From: Tuctoria greenei
Lineage: Eukaryota > Streptophyta > Magnoliopsida > Poales > Poaceae
Assembly: GCA_036927565.1 (NCBI GenBank)
Contig: JAYESD010000001.1
Location: 268,657,560-268,721,559 of the forward strand
Reading direction: 5' to 3'
Length of the DNA stretch: 64,000 nt
Both the position numbers and the translations under genes were made by a program. Shown here in pieces: positions 10,224 to 22,211 of this stretch. Numbering within the stretch: the first letter of the stretch is position 1; each line of letters starts with the position of its first letter. The notes under the pieces are model-generated. The model was not told the DNA's origin, did no database searches, and saw nothing but the letters and a program-made list of their open reading frames with translations.

Positions 10224-13055
10224 TGTAACACCCTCATTTTCATGCATCATTCCCTACATACACTCATATACATGTTTAACATTAACCCGCATAAAGAGAA
10301 ACGAGTTTAAAATTTATTCGAAGCATTTAAAATTGATTTGGAACAAAACCGCACTTAAAATGCAGGAAAGTGCGGACTAGTCCAATTTTATTGAGAACTA
10401 GTCCGATTTATCTCTCGCTGAAAACGGACTTGTCCATTTTTGCTGCGGACTAGTCCAATTTTGGCTCTGGAAATCTTCGGACTTGTCCGATTTTGTGCGA
10501 GCTAGTCCGATATTCCAAGAATACTTGAAAATTTGCTAAGTCCTTAGACTTTTCCAGACTAGTCCGGTGTTCCAGCGGACTTGTCCATTTTCCTCTCTGT
10601 TTAAAGTCGGACTTGTCCGATTTTTAGCCAGACTTGTCCGATTTTCTCTTTGGACGACTTCGGACTAATCCGATCCTTTCCGGACATGTCCGATATTTCG
10701 TGACTCCGAGTTGATCTTTTGTTTTACGACTTGTTTCTTGGGTTTCATGTTAAGAGGGCCTAGGGACGTCGTGCCTAACTCTTTTAGAGCCCATGAGGGA
10801 CTCTAAACTGGCCTCTACTCATCCCAAACTCGAAATCCATTTAACCCTAGTCTTCACCTCTATATAAACAACCTCACCCCTTGGTTTGACATCTATTTGC
10901 CACTTTTCCACCCCACCCAAACCCTAGTTCGTGGAGAGCCACCATCAAGGAGGAAGGAGAAGATCCCAAGCAAGAAGAAGAAGAGGAGGAAACGAAAGAG
11001 GATCAAGATCTCCACCAAGTTTTCGTCCTTCACCACCAATTCATCTCCAAGTTCATCACCAACCCTAGATCATCAAGATCCAAGTGTTACCTTCAAGGTT
11101 CTTGATTCATTGGAGTTCTAAACACCTGGTATACCTTCTATTATATTTTCCTTACGTGAATTGAACCCCTAATTTCCGAATTTACGTCGATCTAGAAAAC
11201 CCTAATCTGCTGATCTCGCAGAGTGCGGACTTGTTCGGTCCCTCGCGGACTAGTCCGATCTTTCTGGTTAAATTGGGTGAAATTGATTCTAAAATTTGAT
11301 CTAATCAACTCCAAACCTGTATAAACTTGTTAAAAACTATTAGAACTAGTTAGTTACCATTAAAGGCAATCTAGTAACAAGTTCTACCTTGCATTTGCAT
11401 TAATCATGCATGTCATGTCATATTGAGTAATATTTGTGCACTTTTTGATTGTGTTTCTTGTTTTTATGTTTATTGTGTGGATTAGACGGATTTGCGCTAC
11501 AGAGTGCCGCGGAGGACCTACAACACCAAGAGTTTGAAGGCTTTGATCCTAATCAACAGCAAGAGCAAGGCAAGTGTCTTTGAAGCATATTGATCCTATT
11601 TTTAAAATAAAATGATTTGTTTGCAAAATTGCATGCTTATGTCAATTTGATGGGAACCCTATGATAGGAAGTTTACTAGCGTTATTTAACCATCCTTGTC
11701 ACATGGAATATATGGTAGAGAGTCGGGAAGAGCTTTTTACCTTTTTACTTCACTTAATTAATTGGGATGGGAAAACAATACTACACATTTAATTATGCAT
11801 TAATAATATTTTGGTTAATGTGAACTGGTTAATATGATATGGTAATGGGTGATCTAAGCAAGCCTGGTATGTGGATGGATTGGATGTTATGGTGGTTTTG
11901 CTTGCTTTAGATCTAAGGACCGGTTCATGCGAGAATAAACAAGGACTACAGTGCCACCACGAGGCCAAGTATGAGTGCAGCGTAGCTGATTAATTAGGAT
12001 TTTTCCAGTGCTATTTGGACCATTAAGGATACTCGGGGAAGCGGTAGTCAGATTGGGTTTGTTGATGATTGGTGGGACTACCCTGGGATCCGAATGGTTC
12101 AAGAGGGGGCCCTTGGTTGAAGGTGTGCTCAGTTGGAGACATCGCCACCGATGAAACCTCAGTGGGTTCTAAATAGGCTAGTAATCCCTTTGTAAAGGCT
12201 ATTTTGTGATCTCTTGGCCACACACCGATGGAAGTGTGAGACGGCATAATAGAGGTTCTAGTCATCGAAAGGTGATGAAATCACAAACACGTGGGTAAAG
12301 TGGTACAAACTCTGCAGAGTTAATTAAAACTATCATGATAGCCGTGCTCCCGGTTATGAGCACCTGGACAACTTCCATGATTAGAGGGTACTCGGTATTG
12401 GGATGGTATTTGGGATGGTTATGGTTGGTATTATGGTTATGGATTAATTTCTAGTATTGAATATGGTTATTGGTAAATGGTGAAATGTGGAATTATTGAT
12501 GAGGATGGTGAATTGTGGACTGGTATTATGGTATCACTTATGATTATGATGGGTTTATTTCACATACGTGTAATATATTGCTTTTCAAATGTTTTAATAT
12601 ACTCTTCAGCACTTAACTATCATTATTGTCGTCATTTGAATCAGCCACATGTCATACTTTCCACACTTGCTGAGTACGACATGTACTCACTCTTGCAATC
12701 CCCCCCAACAGTTGCAGGTCAGGATTGGGAGTTTAATGGTGATAATACAGAGTTCTAGGCCGTGTCTACCGTCAGCTTTGCCTGTGGTGTTTATTGGAGC
12801 TGCGCTATCCCTTATGCTTAGTTTGCTTAGTTGCTTATTTGGATTATTTTCGCTGCATAAGTTGAACTTGTCATTAATATTCATTAGAGGTTGTATTCAA
12901 GTATAATATGGTTTGTGTAATAAAATTTGGTTAATTAATCTTGTTTTGTGGTAATTATCTGTATATCATTTGTGATTGTACTCGTGTATGTGTGTTGAAC
13001 ATCCTGGGCACACATATGCGTTAGCTTGGTTCATTTTTCAGAACCGGGTGTCACA
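10224..13055 (+). repeat. 5' LTR of the Tekay element
   Basis: The LTR is 2832 bp. It contains a palindrome array (10376-10692), a TATA box (CTATATAAACAACC, about 10860), a purine-rich leader around 10945-11010, and a downstream region that also appears at 1-1050. Relative to the 3' LTR it has about 30 extra bases near 11045-11080 and scattered substitutions, so the insertion is not very recent. Confidence 0.93.
10376..10692. repeat. Array of CGGACTAGTCCG-like palindromes in U3
   Basis: About twelve copies of a 12-bp palindrome alternate between CGGACTAGTCC and CGGACTTGTCC forms, most followed by GATTTT or ATTTT, spaced roughly 20-40 bp. Two more occur at about 11224-11260. The same array is repeated in the 3' LTR (17590-17920). 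The position upstream of the TATA box suggests a binding-site cluster for a dimeric regulator, but no factor can be named. Confidence 0.85.
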
Positions 13056-13058
13056 GAT

Positions 13059-13070
13059 TGGTATCAGAGC
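13059..13070 (+). promoter_or_regulatory. Primer binding site (tRNA-Met type), Tekay element
   Basis: TGGTATCAGAGC lies three bases after the LTR end at 13055. This is the usual plant initiator-tRNA-Met complement used to prime minus-strand synthesis. Confidence 0.9.
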
Positions 13071-13321
13071 CACAGGTTGACCGTAGGATGCAGTCTAGAT
13101 AGAATGGACACTTTAGAGCACATAGGAGCACTCAGGAATCGATGTGTTTTTGCTTGGAGTGTTGTTTGTTGTATATATTGGTTGCTTGTGTGCTTAATAG
13201 AGGATTTTGGGATGCTTTAGCATTGCCATGTCCACGTAGGCTAGCTAGTTGTTTAGTTTCATATCCCTTGATGCATATAGTTGGTTACATTTTCTAATTC
13301 TTACCTATTGCTATTCTTCAG

Positions 13322-14884
13322 ATGGTGGGGACTCGCAACCAGAGGGATGGCAATGATGAGGAGGAGAATAATGGAGTACCTCAGAACAACAATGGGCAAG
13401 GACCTGCTCATGGAGCTATCAACATTGAGCAGCTTTTGGCTATGCAAAACCAGCTCATGCAGACCATGATACAAACAATGGGACAGCTGCAGGCTGGCAA
13501 CATCAACAATCAGCCCCACATGCCTCCACCGCCACCCCCGCCTCCTCATAACCGATTGGGAGAGTTTATGAGGACTAGGCCGCCAACCTTTGCTCAAGCT
13601 GCCGACCCTATGGATGCGGATGATTGGCTCAAGTCCGTGGAGAAGAAGCTAGCTATTGTCCAATGCAGTGACCGGGAGAATGTCTTGTTTGCTTCTCATC
13701 AACTAGTTGGAGCAGCTGCGGATTGGTGGAATGATTATTGCAATGCTCATGAGAACCAAGAGAGAATCACGTGGGCGGAATTCAAGGAGAGTTTCCGTTC
13801 TCATTATGTGCCGGAAGGTGTTATGATTTTGAAGAGGCAAGGATTTGAGAATTTAAGGCAAGGAAGATCAAGTTTGAGTGAATATCTCAATAAATTCACT
13901 CAACTCTCAAGGTATGCGCCTGAGGATGTTAGTCGGGACAGCCGGAAGCAATACTTGTTCATGAGGGGCTTGAACAATGAGATCCAAGTGCAACTACTCA
14001 ACTGCGATTATGCCAATTTTCAGAAGATTGTGGACAAAGCAATTGTGGTTGAGAACAAGATTCGCGAGATGGAGCAAGACAACAAGAGGAAGACGCCATA
14101 TCAAGGACAGCTACAAGTAAGTAATGTGCGTCCTCGCCTTGCACCACCCAATGCGCCCTATTACAGCTCTTCTATTCCTGCTCAGCGCCCTGGTTATGCA
14201 CCACGCCCAACTCAGTTTGTGCAGCAACGCCCTGTCGTGCAAGCACCTAGGCCTCCAATGCCTTATGTGCCTCGTGCTATTTTTCCTGCTGCAAGTGTTC
14301 AAAACCAAGCTCGTCCCAATAATTCTGGTGGAGTTAAGAAGTGTTATACTTGTGGAGAAGCTGGACACTTTGCGCATCAATATCCTAAGTCAGGCCTTGG
14401 TCAAGGAAGCAATGCATCGAGGCAAAACCCAAGACCCAATGGAGGAGCGCCACAAGGAAGCCGTGGACAGCAGAATTTTGCTCGTGGCAACGTGAACCAT
14501 GTCTCAACGGAGGATGCTCAACAAGCGGATGACGTGGTCATTGGTATGTTTCTCGCCAACTCCAACCCCGCGACTATGTTATTTGATTCTGGAGCATCGC
14601 ATTCATTCATTGCATCAAAGTATGTTGCCAAGTATAATTTGCCTATCTCTCGTATGAAGTTTACTCTATTGGTTAAGTCTCCTGGAGGAGAGATGAGGAC
14701 AAATATAGTATGTCCAAAAGTAAGCCTTAGAATAAGGGGGGTAGACTTCTCCGCCAACCTAATTGTTTTGGATTCTCAAGGATTGGACATTATACTTGGT
14801 ATGGACTGGTTGAGGAAGCACAATGGAATTATTGAGTGTGCCACGAGGACGGCGAAGTTGACCAATGAAGAAGGACATAGCTGA
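13322..14884 (+). pseudogene. Gag-protease ORF of the Tekay element, truncated
   Basis: This 520-codon ORF starts at the first ATG after the leader. It has a poly-Asn/Pro N-terminus, a retrotransposon gag domain (about 75-250, with DWLKSVEKKL and WWNDY), a Pro-rich linker, a zinc knuckle (CYTCGEAGHFAHQY, about 341) and an aspartic protease with FDSGASHSF (about 423) and DIILGMDWL (about 490). The last Cys of the CCHC knuckle is replaced by Tyr. After the protease the frame should run into reverse transcriptase. Instead it breaks near 14860 at a deletion junction and stops. In related elements the same ORF continues as one Pol polyprotein. Confidence 0.9.
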
Positions 14885-16903
14885 ATATGTGGCATTGTGT
14901 GATGTGTGTCAACGAGTCAATGCGGAACATCAAAGGTCAGCTGGATTATTGCAACCATTGAAGATTCCAGAATGGAAGTGGGAACAAATTAGAATGGACT
15001 TCTGTAAGGATCGAAACGCCCAAGAGGGGGCGGGGGGGGGGGGGGTGAATTGGGCTTTCTTTCAAATTTTAAGGTAATTAAAAACTAACGAATTAAAGCC
15101 CAATTCCCTATGCGATTAATTCTATGCAATCAACGTAAATCTTAGTTGTGGAATGAAGATTGCATAAATGTAAAAGGGAGAGAGAGGGATGCAAACGCTC
15201 AAAGGACACGGAGACACGGAGTTTATCCCGTGGTTCGGCAAGATCACAAGGATCTTCCTACGTCCACGTTGTGGCACCCACCGAAGGGTTTTGCCACTCC
15301 CAAGTCACCGAGACAAGGGGGTCTTCACTATTCTTCTCCGTTCGCCATCTCCGGCAAGATGGAGCTCAAGCCTTGTACAATACTTGATCTTTCGGGCTTC
15401 CACAGACACCTTGGCAAGCTTCGGAAGGATCTCTTCAACCTCTCACTAGTCTAGAGACTCCAATCACAGAGAATGGACGCACACAAGCTTTTCTCTAGCT
15501 AGATCTAGCCTATACAAATGATCTAATGGGTGTAGAAGTGTAAGCTCTTGATCTTGAGTGCTCTTGGATGTGTTGTTAGCTTCTGAGTGTCAAGACTTCT
15601 CGTAATGACTGGTTTTGGGGGTATTTAAAGCCAACCTCCCCGAAATAGCCGTTGGAAAAGTAGGCTGACAGAACTTTATTGTACACATCGGATGATCCGA
15701 TGTCTTCCCCTTTGTTATCATCAGTCTAATTAAGTTGGCTGACGTCACGGTGTCAGATATGACCGTTGTTAGACCGATGTAGCTTCATCTTCATCGTCGG
15801 ATGATCCGGTGGCTCTTCCTCCAGGGTTGACTCAACCTTAATGCTTACTGGAGTAATCAACCGATGTTTATACTTCTGTACATCGGATGATCCGATGCTT
15901 CACTTGGTCCAATGATGTTGCAAACTGTACTGATGGACCGATGTAGCTGAGCCACACATCGGATGATCCGGTGAGTGCTTTGCTCTGAGGTCTTCTTCTT
16001 CTGTTGACACAACTCGACCGATGTAGTCATCTCTTAGATCATCGGATGATCTGGTGGGTTCATCTTGTTGACTTCGAGTTGTTTTGAGTTGTTCTTTTGG
16101 AATTTGAACATGGGACCTCTTTGACACTTGTTTGAATTGTTGTTCTGATAATCTTCAAGCATTGAATGATGTCAATTTAGAGCTTTCCCTCCTTGTCTTC
16201 ATGTGATTGATTTGAACTTAAGGTTGATTTTATATGGGTCTCCAATGTCATTTTGATTTCATTTGATTGAGTGATTATTGGGACCTTGCATTCACAAATT
16301 CATTAGTAAAATCGAATGGTTGTCATTAATCACCGAAACTGTACCTCATGGGGCCTAGATGCTTTCAACTTCATAGTTGGGTTACCACGTACTCAGTCCG
16401 GGTATGACTCAATTTGGGTAATTGTGGATCGCTTAACCAAATCAGCTCATTTTGTCCTTGTGAAGACCAAATATACAGCTGTACAATTGGTCGAAATATA
16501 CATGGAGCATATTGTGTGTCGACATGGAGTCCCTAAGAAGATAGTCTCGGATATAGGTTCTCAATTTACCTCCAGATTTTGGCAAAAATTGCATGAAGCT
16601 TTGGGAACGAGGTTGAATTTTAGTTCAACATATCATCCTCAAACGGATGGACAAATCGAGAGGACCAATCAAATTTTGGAGGACATGTTAAGAGCTTGCG
16701 CTTTAAAGCATGGGAAAAGTTGGGACAAAAGCTTGCCATACACTGAATTTTCATACAACAATAGTTACCAAGCAAGTTTGAAGATGTCACCATATGAAGC
16801 GCTTTATGGGAGGAAGTGTGGGACACCTTTATTCTGGAATGAGGCAGGAGAAACTCAAGTATTTGGTCCGGATGTGTTGCAAGAATCCGAAAAGCAAGTC
16901 TGA
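14860..16903 (+). pseudogene. Integrase remnant, split by a solo LTR
   Basis: From 14865 the frame encodes the second half of the integrase zinc finger (CDVCQRVNAEHQR) and the start of the core (KWEQIRMDF). It is then interrupted at 15003 by an inserted solo LTR and resumes at 16373 (IVGLPRTQSGYDSIW). The core continues with VDRLTKSAHF, DIGSQFTSRFW, TYHPQTDGQIERTNQ and YEALYGRKC. It ends at a TGA (16901-16903) where homologues have a sense codon. The HH half of the zinc finger, RNase H and reverse transcriptase are absent. Removing the insertion with one target copy restores an open frame across the join. Confidence 0.9.
15003..16367 (-). mobile_element. Solo LTR of the SIRE-type Copia family
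   Basis: This 1365-bp sequence begins TGTAAGGATCG and ends GATGCTTTCA. It is flanked by perfect ACTTC duplications (14998-15002 and 16368-16372). It is a diverged relative of the LTRs at 22212-23673 and 32918-34376, in the same orientation, so its U3 is on the right and transcription would run leftwards. It carries CATCGGATGATCCGATG-type palindromes (about 15690-16055) and a TATTTAAA-like core promoter near 15633. The rest of the element was probably removed by LTR-LTR recombination. Confidence 0.93.
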
Positions 16904-16918
16904 ATAATTTGTGAAAAC

Positions 16919-17605
16919 TTGAGGGCTGCCCAATCAAGGCAAAAAGGCTATGCGGACAATAGGAGAAGGAAATTAGCCTTTGAAGTGGGAGATTTTGTTT
17001 ACCTCAAGGTGTCACCGATGAGAGGTCATAAGAGGTTTAACATAAGGGGCAAGCTCGCGCCTCGTTATATTAGACCATTCAAGATTTTGGACAAAAGAGG
17101 AGAAGTAGCGTATAAGTTGGAGATGCCAGCTCATCTTTCAGACGTACATGATGTCTTTCATGTTTCTCAGCTCAAGAAGTGTTTGAGAGTACCGGAAGAA
17201 CAAGTGCCAATGGAAGAATTGGAACTAGAGGACGATTTGACTTATATCGAGCAACCGATCAAAATCTTGGAAACCAATGAGAGAGTAACAAGGAACAAGA
17301 TTATTAGATGGTGCAAAGCTCAATGGAAGCACCACACAGAAAAAGAAGCAACTTGGGAGCTAGAAGATGAGCTCAAGAAGGAATTTCCCTATCTCTTCTC
17401 TTCTGCGTCGAATCTCGAGGGCAAGATTTATTTTAAGGGGGGTAGGTTTGTAACACCCTCATTTTCATGCATCATGCCCTACATACACTCATATACATGC
17501 TTAACATTAACCCGCATAAAGAGGAACGAGTTTAAAATTGATTCGGGGCATTTAAAATTGATTTGGAACAGAACCACACTTAAAATGCAGGAAAGTGCAG
17601 ACTAG
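16919..17605 (+). pseudogene. Integrase C-terminus and chromodomain of the Tekay element
   Basis: This frame continues the integrase after the TGA at 16901-16903. It has AAQSRQKGYADNRRR, then the GPY/F-type region (VGDFVYLKVSPMRG, KLAPRYIRPFKI) and VHDVFHVSQLKKC. A chromodomain follows at about 17250-17400 (PIKILETNERVTRNKI, then WKHHTEKEATWELEDEL). The chromodomain identifies the chromovirus branch and probably guides insertion into marked chromatin. No stop occurs before the PPT, so the frame runs into the 3' LTR. Without the upstream stop this would be the C-terminus of Pol. Confidence 0.88.
17435..17448 (+). promoter_or_regulatory. Polypurine tract, Tekay element
   Basis: AAGGGGGGTAGGTT directly precedes the TGTAACACCC of the 3' LTR, the position expected for the plus-strand primer. 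Confidence 0.8.
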
Positions 17606-20251
17606 TCCGATTTTACTGAGGACTAGTCCGATTTCTCTGTGGCTGAAAACGGACTTGTCCATTTTTGCTGCGGACTAGTCTGATTTTGGCTCTGGAAACC
17701 TTCGGACTTGTCTGATTTTGTGTGGACTAGTCCGATATTCCAAGAATCCTTGAAAATTTGCTAAGTCCTTGGACTTTTCCGGACTAGTCCGGTGTTCCAG
17801 CGGACTTGTCCGTTTTCCTCTCTGTTTAAAGTCGGACTTGTCCGATTTTTGGCCAGACTTGTCCGATTTTCTCTCTGAACGACTTCGGACTAGTCCGATC
17901 CTGTTCGGACATGTCCGATATTTCGTGACTCTGAGTTGATCTTTTGTTTTACGACTTGTTTCTTGGGTTTCACATTAAGTGGGCCTAGGGACGTCGTGCC
18001 TAACTCTTTTAGAGCCCATGAGGGACTCTAAACCGGCCTCTACTCATCCCAAACTCGAAATCCATCTAACCCTAGCCTCCACCTCTATATAAACAACCCC
18101 ACCCCTTGGTTTGACATCTATTTGCCACTTTTCCAACCCACCCAAACCCTAGTTCGTGGAGAGCCACCATCAAGGAGGGAGGAGAAGGTCCCAAGCAAGA
18201 AGAAGAAGAGGAGGAAACGAAAGAGGATCAAGATCTCCACCAAGTTTTCGTCCTTCACCACCAATTCATCTCCAAGTGTTACCTTCAAGGTTCTTGATTC
18301 ATTGGAGTTCTAAACACCTGGTATACCTTCTATTATATTTTCCTTACGTGAATTCAACCCCGAATCTCCGAATTTATGTCGATCTAGAAAACCCTAATCT
18401 ACTGATCTCGTAGAGTGCGGACTTGTCCGGTCCCTCGCGGACTAGTCTGATCTTTCTGGTTAAATTGGGTGAAATTGATTCTAATATTTGATCTAATCAA
18501 CTCCAAACCTGTATAAACTTGTTAAAAACTATTAGAACTAGTTAGTTACCATTAAAGGCAATCTAGTAACAAGTTCTACCTTGCATTTGCATTAATCATG
18601 CATGTCATGTCATATTGAGTAATATTTGTGCACTTTTTGATTGTGTTTCTTGTTTGTATGTTTATTGTGTGGATTAGACGGATTTACGCTAGAGAGTGCC
18701 GCGTAGGACCTACAACACCAAGAGTTTGAAGGCTTTGATCCTAATCAACAGCAAGAGCAAGGCAAGTGTCCTTGAAACATATTGATCCTGTTTTTAAAAT
18801 AAAATGTTTTGTTTGCAAAATTGCATGCTTGTGTCAATTTGATGGGAACCCTATGATAGGAAGTTTACTAGCGTTGTTTAACCACCCTTGTCACCTAGAA
18901 TGTATGGTAGAGAGTCAGGAAGGGCTTTTTACCTTTTTGCTTTGATTAATTAATTGGGATGGGAAAACAACACTACACATTTAATTATGCATTAATGATA
19001 TTTTGGTTATTGTGAACTGGTTAATATGATATAGTAATGGGTGATCTAAGCAAGCCTGGTATGTGGATGGGTTGGATGTATGGTGGTTTTGCTTGCTTTA
19101 GATCTAAGGACCGGTTCATGCGAGAATAAGTCAGGACTACAGTGCCACCACGAGGCCAAGTATGATTGCGGCGTAGCTGATTAATTAGGGTTTTTTCAAG
19201 TGCTATTTGGACCATTAAGGATGCTCGGGGAAGGGGTAGTCGGATTGGGTTCGTTGATGATTAGTGGGACTACTCTGGGATCCGAATGGCTCAAGAGGGG
19301 GCCTTGGTTGAAGGTGTGCTCAGTTGGAGACATCGCCACCGGTGAAACCTCAGTGGGGTCTAAATAGGCTAGTAATCCCTTTGTAAAGGCTATTTTGTGA
19401 TCTCTTGGCCACACATCGATGGAAGTGTGAGACGACATAATAGAGGTTCTAGTCATCGAAAGGTGATGAAATCAAAACACGTGGGTAAAGTGGTACAAAC
19501 TATGCAGATTTAATTAAAACTATCATGATAGCCGTGCTCTCGGATATGAGCACCTGGACAACTTCCATGATTAGAGGGTACTCGGTATTGGGATGGTATT
19601 TGGGATGGTTATGGTTGGTATTATGGTTATGGATTAATTTCTAGTATTGAATATGGTTATTGACAAATGGTGAAATCTGGAATTATTGATGAGGATGGTG
19701 AATTGTGGACTGGTATTATGGTATCACTTATGATTATGATGGGTTTATTTCACATACGTGTAATATACTGCTTTTCAAATGTTTTAATTTAATCTTCAAC
19801 ACTTAACCATTATTATTGTCGTCATTTGAATCAGCCATGTGTCATACTTTCCACACTTACTGAGTACGACATGTACTCACTCTTGCAATCCCCCCCCCCC
19901 CCAACAGTTGCAGGTCAGGATTGGGAGTTTAATGGTGATAATGCAGAGTTCTACGCCGTGTCTACCGTCAGCTTTGCATGTGGTGTTTATTGGAGCTGCG
20001 CTATCCCTTATGCTTAGTTTGCTTAGTTGCTTATTTAGATTATTTCTGCTGCATTAGTTGAACTTGTCATTAATATTCATTAGAGGTTGTATTCGAGGAT
20101 AATATGGTTTGTGTAGTAAAATTTGGTTAATTAATCTTGTTCTGTGGTAATTATCTGTATATCATTTGTGATTGCACTCGTGTATGTGTGTTGAACATCC
20201 TGGGCACACATATGCATTAGTTTGGTTCATTTTTCGGAACCGAGCGTCACA
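17449..20251 (+). repeat. 3' LTR of the Tekay element
   Basis: This 2803-bp LTR is collinear with the 5' LTR, including the palindrome array (17590-17920), the TATA region (about 18087) and the long C-run (about 19890). It ends GCGTCACA at 20251 and is followed by the GTATC duplication. Confidence 0.93.
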
Positions 20252-20256
20252 GTATC

Positions 20257-22062
20257 ACACTTAATATTTTTTCATTTGTGTTGCTAAGTGAGGTAGGTGA
20301 AAAAAATGCAATGACTATATGATGTAGATCCTGTGATTTAGGAAGGACGAATCAATAAAATCACCCGGTCTAGTAGTAGATGATTGAATTAAATGTATGA
20401 GATGTTAATGAACTTGTTCAAATGTGTCATCTAAATCAACGAATTTGTACTTTGCATTTTTAGATTCATGAACTTGTTTATGTATATCAATTGGGTACAT
20501 GAATTTTTTCTTTGCAGCTATAGGTGCATGAACATTTTAAATCGTGTGTTACAAGTCTATGCACGATTGTCGCTCGAGAGGAGCGGTGAGCCGCAACCTC
20601 TTCTATTGTATGCAAGGTTTGTGGAGAAGAATATGCAATCATTATTTCCAGCATCAACATGCAGACACGAGCTTGCCTTAAAATTTTCTATTTTATTGTG
20701 TTCTTTGTAATTTGACCTGATGGCGTGTAACATACCGTTTGGAGAGATGAAAGAGCTCATAATATAGCTTGAGTGTCAGTCTCGAGTGAGAGCAACAAGC
20801 CCGGTGATTTTTCTTTATGTGGCACTACTCAAGCAAAGAAAGAAGAGTGGCATGTGATGTGCATGTGCAAGGACCACAACGGTTCTATCTATATCATTAA
20901 AGAGGTAAGTATCTATAATGCATTACTTCAAAGTCATAATTGAAAAGAAAACATTGATCTAAGTTGACACAGGTAAATAAGTTTGTGTAACTAGAAATGT
21001 AAAGGAAAATTTTATGGATGTAATGACACAGCTGGACAAGTTAACGAATGTCTCATGCATTTTATTTTAATGGTTTGATGAAAAGGTTGTTCTATGCAAT
21101 CTAGTGAGCACTTCGTGAGGGTGTTGTAGCCCTATGATATGGTATCTAAAGGACGTTCTGATCTACATTTAAAGGTGTTAATGGGACGAAAAACAGCCCA
21201 AATCCAAAATCAAACCATCATACCAATGCAAAAAAGCCCAACCCAAACGGCTCCACTAATATTACTATATAAACCAAACCAAACCGAACCCAACAAAAAT
21301 ATCATCCCAATCCACACCAACCCATGATCCAACTGTGGTTTAAAACCGGTTCAAAGCCCATTTGTTCTAACTGGTTCCAGTCCAACCCGCGGTATAAACC
21401 TAGTCGCACATATTTTCTTTCTATCACTGTCCCATCGCCGCCACCGCAGCCCGCCACCGCCACATTCGGTTGCTCCTTTCTTCCTCCCAACACAGCTCTT
21501 TGCAAACCGACGACGGCAAGATCCACTACCACTCTCACCATCCGGCCGCTCCCCCTCTACAATCGTGACGCCCTCTGCAACAGCAACAGTGTCGAAGATA
21601 AGCCCTTCGCCGTCGCCATCTCCTACGGAGAGCAGGGCGACAAGCCTTGGTAGGTGGAGGTCGGCACATGAGCGGCTCTACAATTCGTGGCATGCGGAGG
21701 CACAGGAGATGCAGCAACATACATATATGTCGTATCGGCAGGGTGTGATCCTATCTGACTGAATTGGGCTTGGCTCCCACGGATACGACGTTGTTCACGG
21801 CTTCGCACGTAGATCCAAGGCCGCCATCGCCCTCTCCTCCAAGTCATGGCTTGGTCTGAAGACCACAGAAGTCGTTGGTAGCTCACCTAGTGTCTCCTTA
21901 TCACCAGACGTCATTCTACTTGTCACCGTTGAAATTGTGTCAAGAACTGCTCTGCTCTGTTGTCGTCCCACCTTGCGCTCTATGATGACGACCACTCGTG
22001 CCTTTGGGAAGGCCGTATCTGAAGCCAATAGCATGATCGTGTGTAAAAGCGACAATGTCCAA
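20257..22062. other. Intergenic, nothing firmly recognised
   Basis: No ORF resembles a known family. A stretch at 21180-21330 is rich in CCAAACC-like words, and similar words recur at 35100-35250 on the other side of the nested insertions. The segment 20830-20910 could be an old exon remnant but is too short to call. It ends in TCCAA (22058-22062), the left target duplication of the TRIM. Confidence 0.4.
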
Positions 22063-22211
22063 TGTTAGATTTAGTCCCACATTGGATATTGATGATGGGG
22101 GAGCCTAACATATAATGTGGAGAGAACCTCACCTATTAGACTAGTTTTTTTTTTGTTGAGGTGGCCCAGTACCTGGTTGGAGCTTCGGTTGGGCCTATGT
22201 GTGTAGCAGGT

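Larger units (their letters stand above)
10224..20251 (+). mobile_element. Chromodomain Gypsy (Tekay-type) retrotransposon, defective
   Basis: This is a complete LTR-to-LTR element of 10.0 kb flanked by perfect GTATC duplications (10219-10223 and 20252-20256). Both LTRs begin TGTAACACCC; they end GTGTCACA (left) and GCGTCACA (right). A tRNA-Met-type PBS follows the left LTR and a G-rich PPT precedes the right one. Gag, protease, part of integrase and a chromodomain are present. Reverse transcriptase and RNase H are missing through an internal deletion, the integrase is split by a foreign solo LTR, and a further stop interrupts it. The element could move only with proteins supplied by relatives. 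Confidence 0.95.

Noticed and set aside
21324..21653. 109-codon plus-strand ORF as a gene
   Set aside because: Its composition is low complexity (Pro/Thr/Ser), there is no known domain or promoter, and overlapping ORFs exist on both strands.
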